Source: a virus
Virus record (IMG/VR): IMGVR_UViG_3300030085_003840
Location: 1-24,886 of that record
DNA: 24,886 nucleotides
Strand: one strand, 5' to 3'
The notes under the pieces: generated by a model
Told to the model about the DNA's origin: nothing
Databases searched by the model: none
What the model saw: the letters and a program-made list of their open reading frames with translations, nothing else
In this document: piece after piece, positions 17,542-24,173 of the stretch
Position numbering within the stretch: the first letter of the stretch is position 1
Layout of the letters: the number at the start of each line of letters is the position of its first letter
Position numbers and translations under genes: made by a program

Positions 17542-17579
17542 ACGAAACGACCCTTCCATGACCCGTGATACCTCCAAAA

Positions 17580-17645
17580 TTATGCTAAAAAATATATAAA
17601 TGATACAGCAATAAAAGCTGCTAATAATATGGCTATTGCTCTCAT
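17580..17645 (-). CDS. 21-aa single-span membrane microprotein
   Basis: On the minus strand an ATG at 17645-17643 overlaps the helicase TGA (ATGA). It is preceded by AAAGGAG eight to nine bases upstream, inside the helicase gene's last codons. The frame encodes MRAIAILLAAFIAVSFIYFL plus one Ala, then TAA. It is a nearly pure membrane helix with one basic residue at the N-terminus. The good ribosome-binding site and the coupled start argue for real translation. The function is unknown: it is too small to assign, though holin-like, membrane-stress or regulator roles are possible. Confidence 0.5.
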   Translation of the reverse strand: MRAIAILLAAFIAVSFIYFLA

Positions 17646-19075
17646 ATCCACTCCTTTAATTCTTCACCCATAATTTGAGTGGCAATGTTAACTTTTGTTC
17701 GAAGAGCTGCAACAATTCTTTCATCAATTGTTTTTTCGCAAATAAGATCAATGTAGGTCATATTTTTCTTTTGACCAATACGATCAATTCTTGCTTCGGA
17801 CTGTTGACGTTTTTCAAGATCATATCCGTTTGAATAATAAATCATAGTTGATGCAGCTGTTAACGTAATTCCGTATCCTCCTGTTTGTGGCGTTCCAACC
17901 AAGAATCTTGTAGGACTGGATAGATCTTGAATCTGTTTAATCGCTTTTTGGCGATCCTCTGTAGTCGTGTCACCATAATACGTAACGATTGAATTACTTC
18001 CATATTTTTTTTCAACCTCCTTTACAATTGTTTCAATATCGTGTCGGTAGTGAGCCCAGATAATAGCTTTGCCTTCAATCTCATCCAACACGTTCATCAG
18101 TTCACCTATTCTATTATTTTTAACTTCCTGAATCTCACCATCATCCGATGCAAAATGACCACAAGTAATTTGATGTAATCGCATGAGCTGTGTAATAACT
18201 GTGGCTGTCGTTACTTGCTTGCCGTTCAAATATGCAAGCGCCATTTCTTTCATTTGACGATATGTTTTCTTTTGTTCGTCTGTCATTTGTATCAAACGCT
18301 TCATGTATGTTTTTTCAGGAAGATCTAAACAGTCATCTTTTAAACATCTGTATGAAAAAGACTTTATTTTTTCTGATAATTCTTTTAAATTTCTATATGC
18401 TACAACGATATTAACCTGACGACCAGACACATTTATTGATTTCATTATAGCATAACGAGTTCTAAACGTATAATAAGAGTGATGCCCCAATAACCACGGA
18501 TCAAGGAACTGACATTGACTATACAAATCAAGCGGTGATTTAGTTACTGGTGATCCTGTTAAAATTCTTCTGTAAATACATTGTTTTGATAATGATAAAA
18601 TGTTTTTTGTTCTTTTAGCATTAGGGTTTTTTATAGTTGTCGACTCATCAATTGCCATTAATGCTCTGTGACAAGATAAAAATTTATTTGCAAACTCCAT
18701 ACCTTTTTTAGTTGAGAATGCCTCAACGTTCATAACTAATACGTTTAAATGTTCACCTGTTTGAAATAAAGTATTTAATTTTTTATTTTGTTTATCATTA
18801 ATTAAGGCCTGCCAAACCACTACATTTTTTTCTATATGGTCTGCCATGTGAGTTGGTATTTCTGAATCAGACCAGTTTTTATAAACACCTTTGGGTGCCA
18901 CAATTAGGACACCATTGATCTTACCGTTATCATAAAGCATGGATATGTTATCAATCAATACTTTAGATTTACCTGTACCCATCTCCATAAAATAGGCAAA
19001 GACTTCTTTTTTCCACGACATTTCTAACGCTTTTAATTGATGCGCGAATGGCTTTGTTTTAAATTTGTAATTCAT
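17642..19075 (-). CDS. SNF2-family DNA helicase/translocase
   Basis: This 477-residue SF2 ATPase shows the helicase motifs in order. They are HQLKAL (12-17, Q-like motif), Walker A MGTGKS (32-37), IVAPKGVYKNW (58-68, motif Ia) and Walker B-type DEST (143-146). LTGSP (172-176, motif III), GTPQTGGYGITLTAA (motif V) and QSEARIDRIGQ (425-435, motif VI with arginine fingers) complete the set. The RIGQ ending is characteristic of SNF2-like proteins, which translocate on double-stranded DNA. No nuclease, methylase or accessory domain is fused, and the length is just the two RecA-like lobes. It is the only long minus-strand gene. It is divergent from the replication genes, with which it probably acts in DNA remodelling, repair or replication. 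The exact role in the phage is unknown. Confidence 0.92.
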   Translation of the reverse strand: MNYKFKTKPFAHQLKALEMSWKKEVFAYFMEMGTGKSKVLIDNISMLYDNGKINGVLIVAPKGVYKNWSDSEIPTHMADHIEKNVVVWQALINDKQNKKLNTLFQTGEHLNVLVMNVEAFSTKKGMEFANKFLSCHRALMAIDESTTIKNPNAKRTKNILSLSKQCIYRRILTGSPVTKSPLDLYSQCQFLDPWLLGHHSYYTFRTRYAIMKSINVSGRQVNIVVAYRNLKELSEKIKSFSYRCLKDDCLDLPEKTYMKRLIQMTDEQKKTYRQMKEMALAYLNGKQVTTATVITQLMRLHQITCGHFASDDGEIQEVKNNRIGELMNVLDEIEGKAIIWAHYRHDIETIVKEVEKKYGSNSIVTYYGDTTTEDRQKAIKQIQDLSSPTRFLVGTPQTGGYGITLTAASTMIYYSNGYDLEKRQQSEARIDRIGQKKNMTYIDLICEKTIDERIVAALRTKVNIATQIMGEELKEWI

Positions 19076-19088
19076 AATTTAATTTTTT

Positions 19089-19136
19089 CTTTCTATTGAC
19101 AGGGCCTACCAAAAGTATATAGCTTTGTCAAGAAAG
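19089..19136. promoter_or_regulatory. Inverted repeat, candidate operator
   Basis: CTTTCTATTGACA at 19089-19101 and TGTCAAGAAAG at 19126-19136 form an inverted repeat whose arms (CTTTCT, then TGACA) differ only by two inserted bases. The arms are 24 bases apart, and the centre falls on the overlapping -10-like sequences. It lies in the 63-bp gap between divergent genes, so it could bind a dimeric regulator controlling both directions. This is inference from symmetry only. Confidence 0.4.
19096..19123 (+). promoter_or_regulatory. Sigma70-like early promoter
   Basis: A perfect TTGACA at 19096-19101 is followed after 16 bases by TATAGC at 19118-19123. Transcription would start about 19130, leaving a very short leader before the ATG at 19139. 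It is placed to drive the replication block. On the other strand TATACT (19119-19114) could be a -10 for the SNF2 gene, but I see no -35 at good spacing for it. Use of host-like sigma70 signals would suit early phage genes. Confidence 0.5.
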
Positions 19137-19138
19137 TT

Positions 19139-19498
19139 ATGAAAGAAAATATTGTATATGTATTACAAGATGTACCAGGGACACGAGATGGTCGTCCTAA
19201 AATTAATATTATTGGTGCAGCTGAATATGGTGAGTTAAAAATTTTATTGCCAGAAACTTCGCAAATTATTTTTTCTCCAGGTCCTTTAATTTTTAAATTA
19301 AGAAAATTATTAAAAGACTTTAAACCAGAAGATTACATTTTACTCACAGGTGACCCTGCAATTATTGGAGTCGCATGTTGTATTGTTTCAGATATGAACA
19401 ATGGTTCTTTCAATCTTTTGAAATGGGATAAACAAGAAAGAAGATATTACCCAATAAAAATTAATATCTACGAGAAAGGTAAAATAGATGACAATTAA
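19139..19498 (+). CDS. Unknown early phage protein, 119 aa
   Basis: This 119-residue protein, first in the replication block, begins MKENIVYVLQDVPGTRDGRP. It has an ILLPETSQIIFSPGP segment, then FKLRKLLKDFKPEDYILLTGDPAIIGVACC (split here by a likely turn at KPED), and a basic end. The LLTGDPAIIGVA stretch is hydrophobic and could be buried. I recognise the general sequence from marine phage replication modules but know no function. It overlaps the next gene by 11 bases, so translation is coupled. It could be an early regulator or a host take-over protein, but nothing in the sequence decides this. Confidence 0.7.
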   Translation: MKENIVYVLQDVPGTRDGRPKINIIGAAEYGELKILLPETSQIIFSPGPLIFKLRKLLKDFKPEDYILLTGDPAIIGVACCIVSDMNNGSFNLLKWDKQERRYYPIKINIYEKGKIDDN

Positions 19499-20036
19499 TT
19501 TTGAAGAAGATAAACAAGAAGTATTAACTGGTGTTGATGATGCTAATGCGTTGTCCTCACAAGTTTTAAAATTAAAAAATTTAGAAGATCAAATAAAAGA
19601 CGCAGAGGATACTGTAAAAAAATTAAAAGCAGAAGCGTCACATATTTCAGGCGATGTTATTCCAAACATGATGTCTGAGATGAATATTAAAACTATGAAA
19701 TTAGCAGACGGCTCAGCAATAGAAGTAAAGCCCGTCTACGGTGCCTCAATATCAGAAGGTAAAAAAGAAGAGGCATTTCAATGGCTTCGAGATAACGACC
19801 TAGGTGACATCATTAAAAATGAAGTGACCGTTTCTTTTGGTCGTAACGAAGATAACAAGGCTAGCAATTATGCAAACCTTGCCAAGGAGCGTGGGTTCGA
19901 ACCGGTTCAAAAACTAAAAGTTGAACCCATGACTCTGAAAGCTTTAGTTCGTGAGCGTATCGAGTCCGGAGCAGATATGCCTACAGAACTATTTAACGTG
20001 TTCGCAGGAAACAGAACCAAAATAACAAGGAAATAA
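19488..20036 (+). CDS. Coiled-coil early phage protein, unknown
   Basis: This 182-residue protein has an acidic start and then a coiled-coil segment at about residues 25-50 (VLKLKNLEDQIKDAEDTVKK). A conserved-looking block follows (MKLADGSAIEVKPVYGASI), then a basic C-terminal domain (LKVEPMTLKALVRERIESG, about 141-159). The layout, helix pair plus small beta/helical domain, vaguely recalls host-nuclease-inhibitor or recombination accessory proteins, but I cannot assign a family. It overlaps the previous gene and is followed after 5 bases by a candidate ssDNA-binding gene, suggesting a role in DNA metabolism. Its final codons (AAGGAAATAAGAACG) provide the next ribosome-binding site. Confidence 0.65.
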   Translation: MTINFEEDKQEVLTGVDDANALSSQVLKLKNLEDQIKDAEDTVKKLKAEASHISGDVIPNMMSEMNIKTMKLADGSAIEVKPVYGASISEGKKEEAFQWLRDNDLGDIIKNEVTVSFGRNEDNKASNYANLAKERGFEPVQKLKVEPMTLKALVRERIESGADMPTELFNVFAGNRTKITRK

Positions 20037-20041
20037 GAACG

Positions 20042-20806
20042 ATGAGCAAAGAACAAGCAATGACGAAAAAAGAAAATGCGTTGCCTTCAAATATGTTTGA
20101 AGCTGACGCTGGCCAAGGTATTGGTAATCTAACTCAAGAAGATTTAGCATTACCCTTTTTAAAAATACTTGGTCAATTATCTCCAGAAGTTAACAAAAGG
20201 GATGGTAAATATGTAGAAGGTGCAGAACCTGGCATGATTTACAATTCAGTGACTTCAGAATTATTTGATGGAGAAAAAGGATTAAATGTTATTCCGTGTC
20301 ATTATAAATTGGAATACATTGAATGGAGAGACAGAGGCGATGGCCCAGGAGCTCCAGTTACAATTCATCCATCAAGCAGTGATATCTTATCACAAACAAC
20401 TAGAGGAGCAGACTTCAAAGATAGATTACAAAATGGTAATTATATTGAGAAGACAGCAAGTCACTTTGTGATAACGATGGGAGAAACACCATCAACCGCA
20501 TTGATTGCCATGAAATCTACTCAGTTAAAAATTAGTAGAAAATGGAATACAATGATTAACCAAATTAAGTTTAAAGGTTCCAATGGGTTATTTACCCCGG
20601 CATCTTTTAGCCACATTTACAATCTAAAGACTGTGCAACAATCTAATGATAAAGGTACATGGTTTGGTTGGGAGATTAGCAAAGTTGGTCAAGTGCAAGA
20701 TGAAGCAGTTTACCAGCAAGCTAGAAGTTTTTCTGAGAGCGTTTCTAAAGGGGACGTTGCAGTCAAACATGGTGAGACTTCTGAAAAATCTAATTCACCT
20801 ATTTAG
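20042..20806 (+). CDS. Possible ssDNA-binding protein
   Basis: This 254-residue protein begins with a flexible polar stretch, then LALPFLKILGQLSPEVNK (about residues 37-54). A beta-rich core follows, containing GLNVIPCHYKLEYIEWRDRG and FVITMGETPSTALIAMKSTQ, then KISRKWNTMINQIKF. A W-x-G-W (TWFGWEI) strand comes near residue 204. Beta-rich aromatic/basic cores of this size beside primase and helicase genes are often phage single-strand DNA-binding proteins. The acidic C-terminal tail usual for SSBs is missing: the end is Ser/Lys/Glu-rich. The function is therefore tentative. A strong stem-loop lies 11 bases after its stop and may set its expression relative to the primase. Confidence 0.5.
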   Translation: MSKEQAMTKKENALPSNMFEADAGQGIGNLTQEDLALPFLKILGQLSPEVNKRDGKYVEGAEPGMIYNSVTSELFDGEKGLNVIPCHYKLEYIEWRDRGDGPGAPVTIHPSSSDILSQTTRGADFKDRLQNGNYIEKTASHFVITMGETPSTALIAMKSTQLKISRKWNTMINQIKFKGSNGLFTPASFSHIYNLKTVQQSNDKGTWFGWEISKVGQVQDEAVYQQARSFSESVSKGDVAVKHGETSEKSNSPI

Positions 20807-20816
20807 TTTAAACATC

Positions 20817-20840
20817 GATGGGCAGGTTAAACTGCCCATC
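20817..20840 (+). promoter_or_regulatory. GC-rich stem-loop before the primase
   Basis: GATGGGCAG (20817-20825) and CTGCCCATC (20832-20840) pair perfectly over nine bases around a GTTAAA loop. No T-run follows, so this is not a standard intrinsic terminator. It sits between the candidate SSB stop (20806) and the primase start (20854), with the purine-rich AAGAAAGTAGAG directly after it. Likely roles are mRNA 3'-end protection, processing or attenuation of downstream expression. Confidence 0.55.
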
Positions 20841-20853
20841 AAGAAAGTAGAGT

Positions 20854-22470
20854 ATGGAGAGCAGGTTTATAAAAATATTTTCTGGTCTAGAGCGTAACTA
20901 TGGTTACTGTAATGTTAAAAATGGTTATACCGATCCCGATACAGGAAAATTAAAATTCAAGCCAGGTGACTATGGTTGGTCACAAGATGCAGTTACAGAC
21001 CAAGACTACATCGATCACTTAAACGGAGAAAAATCTATTGGTATTCAACCTTGTGACGATGAGGGTATGGCACAGTTTGGTGCGATCGATATTGATCCTG
21101 AACGATACAAAGATTTCAACGCAAAATATTTTTTTGACATTATTGTAAAATGGGAATTACCGGTTGTACCAGTAAAATCTAAAAGCGGTGGTCTACATAT
21201 CTTTGTATTTTTAGATAAAAAAATTAAAGCAAGTTTAATCAGAAATTTTTTAGATAAATTATTATTTACATTTAAATTAAAACAAACCACAGAAATATTT
21301 CCAAAGCAAACAGAATTAGGAACTACAGACGATGGTACAAAGATTAATGGTAACTTTATTAATCTACCTTACTACAATAAAACAGAACGTGTTGCAGTTA
21401 ACCCACATGATGGAACAGAATTTACATTAGAACAATTTATACAAGTTGTAGAAACAAATTTACAAACACAAGATTCGATAGAAAATTTTGGTTCAGAGAT
21501 AATAAATAAACAATTAAAATTTGGAGACGAAGAGTTTAACGATGGTCCACCATGTTTGCAAGCGTTAACTCAAAATAAATTAACTGACGGACGAGATAGA
21601 TTTCTATATAATTATATGGTTTTTTCAAAAAAGAAATATCCTGATGACTGGGAGAAAAAAGTAGAAGCTGCAGCTAGAAAGTATTTTGAGTATTCTCCAG
21701 AGTGGGATGATAACAGAGTTAAATTAAAAATTAGATCATGGAAAAAAGAAACCAAGGGACATACTTGCACCGAGGATCCAATCGTTAATCATTGTGTAAA
21801 ATCAGTTTGTGTTAGAAGAAAGTTTGGTATTGCATCTGACAAAAAGAAAACTTGGCCGATGTTATCAAACTTAGTGAAGTATGATTACAAACCAGAACCA
21901 GAGTTTTGGTTGACCGTCACATTACCAGATAAAGGTAGTGGAGAAACTAAAAAACAAATCGTTGCACGAAGCATTGATAAACTAATTGAAATGCGAGAAC
22001 TAAGAAAAATAATTGCAGCGCAGACATCAGTTATCCCACCAAAAATAAAAGACAACGATTTTCAAATTATTTTAGATACACTAAAAGATACAGAAGAAGT
22101 TATGCAACCAGCTTCTGGAACTAGCCCAGAGGAACAACTACATAAATATTTAAACGATTATATTTTCCAAGTCATTGCAAAAACTTATGCATCATTTAAA
22201 AATGGATCAACACTGATTGAAGAAGATCATGCATATTTTGTTTACGAACATTTTTTTAATCATTTAAAAAATAAAGATTGGAGAATAAAAGAAGATAGAA
22301 CTGCAACACTCATGCAGAAAAATTATCATGCAGTGTTTGGTGAAAGAAAAAGATTTCCTAAATCAAAAGCACAAGGCATCTACTGTGTAAAAGTATCTTT
22401 AAAATATTTTACAAAAGAAGAAACCATGGATGAGGTCGTTGAGATGAAAAATCAAGATGACATCCTGTAA
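20854..22470 (+). CDS. Archaeo-eukaryotic-type primase (AEP)
   Basis: This 538-residue protein starts with an AEP primase core. The metal-binding DID motif (D79, D81 in GAIDIDPERY) is followed by SGGLH (111-115), the nucleotide-binding His motif, and FINLPYYN (168-175), as in TOTE/phage-type AEPs. These enzymes make the primer for DNA synthesis. Residues about 230-345 form a C-terminal domain with PPCLQAL, a GRDRFLYNYMVF helix and four cysteines (C234, C305, C314, C319). These resemble the helical primase C-terminal domain that in PriL-like proteins holds an Fe-S cluster. The last ~180 residues are helical and unassigned. It overlaps the SF1 helicase gene by 14 bases. Thus helicase and primase are separate proteins, unlike T7 gp4. 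Start choice: no other Met occurs in the first 70 residues. Confidence 0.85.
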   Translation: MESRFIKIFSGLERNYGYCNVKNGYTDPDTGKLKFKPGDYGWSQDAVTDQDYIDHLNGEKSIGIQPCDDEGMAQFGAIDIDPERYKDFNAKYFFDIIVKWELPVVPVKSKSGGLHIFVFLDKKIKASLIRNFLDKLLFTFKLKQTTEIFPKQTELGTTDDGTKINGNFINLPYYNKTERVAVNPHDGTEFTLEQFIQVVETNLQTQDSIENFGSEIINKQLKFGDEEFNDGPPCLQALTQNKLTDGRDRFLYNYMVFSKKKYPDDWEKKVEAAARKYFEYSPEWDDNRVKLKIRSWKKETKGHTCTEDPIVNHCVKSVCVRRKFGIASDKKKTWPMLSNLVKYDYKPEPEFWLTVTLPDKGSGETKKQIVARSIDKLIEMRELRKIIAAQTSVIPPKIKDNDFQIILDTLKDTEEVMQPASGTSPEEQLHKYLNDYIFQVIAKTYASFKNGSTLIEEDHAYFVYEHFFNHLKNKDWRIKEDRTATLMQKNYHAVFGERKRFPKSKAQGIYCVKVSLKYFTKEETMDEVVEMKNQDDIL

Positions 22471-23854
22471 GATACATAAAATTTATGGTCCACCTGGGAC
22501 AGGAAAAACTACTAGGTTACTAGAACTTGTAAAACAATACGATATAAAAAAGGTTGGTTACTTTGCTTTTACTCGTAAAGCTGCAAATGAAGCTAAAGGA
22601 CGAATAAATTTACCAGATAAAAAATTAAAATATTTTCAAACACTTCACGCTTTTGCATTTCACACTCTTGGTCTTAGCGAAGATAGTGTGATGCAACCTT
22701 ATCACTATGAAGACTTAGGTAAGATACTTGGTATACGAGTAAATTATGTTGATAAATTTAACGACCAACAAATACATTATTTAACATCAGATAATATTTA
22801 TTTTCAAATTATAAATAAAATGCAGAACCAAGATATTGAAGAGTATGAGGACCGAGATATTGATCCAGGTCTTTTGCGTCACATTGTTGTAAACCTAGCC
22901 GAGTATAAAAAGAAAAATAATTTATTAGATTTTAACGACATGATAAAAAGATTTGTTAACAAACCTGAATTGTGTCCAAACTTTGACGCTGTGTTTATTG
23001 ATGAAGCTCAAGATCTTTCACCTTTACAGTGGATGATGTATGACATTTTAAAAACTAAAACAAATAATATCTATCTTGCAGGAGATGATGACCAGGCAAT
23101 ATTTCAGTGGGCAGGAGCAGATGTTACACGTTTTATTGAAGAACCTGGAACAGAACAAATCCTAACACAATCAAGACGTATACCAAAATCTATTCAAGAA
23201 TTATCAAAAGTTATTACTGAGAGAATACAAGGAATCAAAGTATACAAAAAATATCTGCCAAGAGATATTGAAGGTAAGATTGAATATGTCAATAACGTCG
23301 GACAGTTAGATTTAAAAAAAGGTAAATGGTTAATTCTTGCAAGAACAAATACTAGACTCAAGGACGTTATGAAAAAATTACAGGAGATGGGATTGTATTA
23401 TCAGTATAAAAAAGGTAAAAGTTTTAAGGCAAAACTTTACAAAACAATTGTAAATTACACAAGGTGGACTAAAGGTGAGCCGTTAGAAGATAATGAGATA
23501 AAGGATATATTGGAGTGTTGTGATAGTAAACCAGATAAAACAAAACCATGGTATGAAGTTTTTACAGCAGTGCCTATGGTAGAAAGAGATTATTTAAGAC
23601 ACATGTTGTCAAACGGTGAAAAGTTAACAGAAGATGCAAGAATAAAACTATCAACAATTCATGCAGCTAAAGGTGGTGAAGAAGATTCTGTAGTTTTAAT
23701 TTTAGACAATTCTAAAAAAATTAGAGATGCGATTATGCATGACCACGTAAAAAGCGATGAAGAACATAGAGTCTGGTATGTTGGAGCGACTCGTGCTAAA
23801 AATAATCTTTATCTTATGAGAGCAAAAAAAGAAAGGCATGGTTATCAGTTGTGA
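22457..23854 (+). CDS. UvrD/Rep-like SF1 DNA helicase
   Basis: This 465-residue SF1A helicase carries all main motifs. Walker A is GPPGTGKTT (11-19), motif Ia FAFTRKAANEA (35-45) and Walker B DEAQD (182-186). Motif III is GDDDQAIFQWAGA (209-221), motif V STIHAAKGGEEDSVV (399-413) and motif VI VGATRAK (442-448). It unwinds DNA 3'-5' in the known family. It is shorter than cellular UvrD (about 720 residues), with small 1B/2B insertions, closer to phage Dda-size enzymes. It overlaps the primase gene by 14 bases, and its TGA overlaps the GTG start of the next gene. The operon suggests it is the replicative or fork helicase paired with the AEP primase and family A polymerase. Confidence 0.92.
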   Translation: MTSCKIHKIYGPPGTGKTTRLLELVKQYDIKKVGYFAFTRKAANEAKGRINLPDKKLKYFQTLHAFAFHTLGLSEDSVMQPYHYEDLGKILGIRVNYVDKFNDQQIHYLTSDNIYFQIINKMQNQDIEEYEDRDIDPGLLRHIVVNLAEYKKKNNLLDFNDMIKRFVNKPELCPNFDAVFIDEAQDLSPLQWMMYDILKTKTNNIYLAGDDDQAIFQWAGADVTRFIEEPGTEQILTQSRRIPKSIQELSKVITERIQGIKVYKKYLPRDIEGKIEYVNNVGQLDLKKGKWLILARTNTRLKDVMKKLQEMGLYYQYKKGKSFKAKLYKTIVNYTRWTKGEPLEDNEIKDILECCDSKPDKTKPWYEVFTAVPMVERDYLRHMLSNGEKLTEDARIKLSTIHAAKGGEEDSVVLILDNSKKIRDAIMHDHVKSDEEHRVWYVGATRAKNNLYLMRAKKERHGYQL

Positions 23855-24087
23855 CAAACAAATCATTTTTTCAAAAAGCATCCGACCGTCAAGAAGGGGG
23901 TGACCATTATAAATTAAAAATACAACCTTTTGATTTTATTATGGCAAACAAATTAAATTTTTTTCAAGGCAATGTAATTAAATATGTCGTGAGATATTTA
24001 AAGAAGAATAAAATAGAAGATTTAAATAAAATAAAACATTATTGTGATTTAGAAATAGATAGATTGAGAAAGGAGTGGGACAAATGA
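23851..24087 (+). CDS. DUF3310 phage protein
   Basis: This 78-residue protein with a GTG start (GTGA overlap with the helicase stop) matches the DUF3310 family. The signs are GGDHYK (17-22), IQPFDFIMANKLNFFQGN (24-41), VIKYVVRYLKK (42-52), EDLNKIKHYCDLEID. The family is widespread in phages next to replication and nucleotide metabolism genes. It is sometimes labelled nucleotide kinase, but I see no P-loop and do not support an enzymatic name. The GTG start is supported by coupling and by the HYK motif falling in its usual early place. Confidence 0.85.
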   Translation: MTNKSFFQKASDRQEGGDHYKLKIQPFDFIMANKLNFFQGNVIKYVVRYLKKNKIEDLNKIKHYCDLEIDRLRKEWDK

Positions 24088-24173
24088 ATGTTCAAGATAT
24101 AACACATGTGTATTGGTTAATTGGTTTTACCATTGTTATTGCTACACTTGTTTGGTGGAATAAAGATTTATAA
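24084..24173 (+). CDS. 29-aa membrane microprotein
   Basis: The ATG at 24084 overlaps the DUF3310 stop (ATGA), with AAGGAG beginning about 14 bases upstream, and the TAA at 24171-24173 overlaps the polymerase ATG (TAATG). The product starts MNVQDITHVYWLIGFTIVIA and ends TLVWWNKDL: one membrane span at about residues 9-25 flanked by Trp. It is coupled at both ends inside the replication operon, so it is very probably translated. The function is unknown; it could anchor or modulate the host membrane, or simply couple polymerase translation. Confidence 0.65.
   Translation: MNVQDITHVYWLIGFTIVIATLVWWNKDL

Noticed and set aside
17539-17559. Six-codon minus-strand frame (MEGSFR) after a GGAGG at 17575-17571
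   Set aside because: It is too short to support as a gene, with 11-base spacing; the GGAGG may be chance or a relic.
17514-17580. Possible tRNA or small RNA gene in the convergent gap
   Set aside because: No cloverleaf arms, T-loop consensus or CCA-like end could be folded from the sequence.
20806-20813. GTTTAAAC palindrome beside the stem-loop
   Set aside because: An eight-base AT-rich palindrome is expected by chance here and overlaps a stop codon; no second copy in the same setting was noticed.
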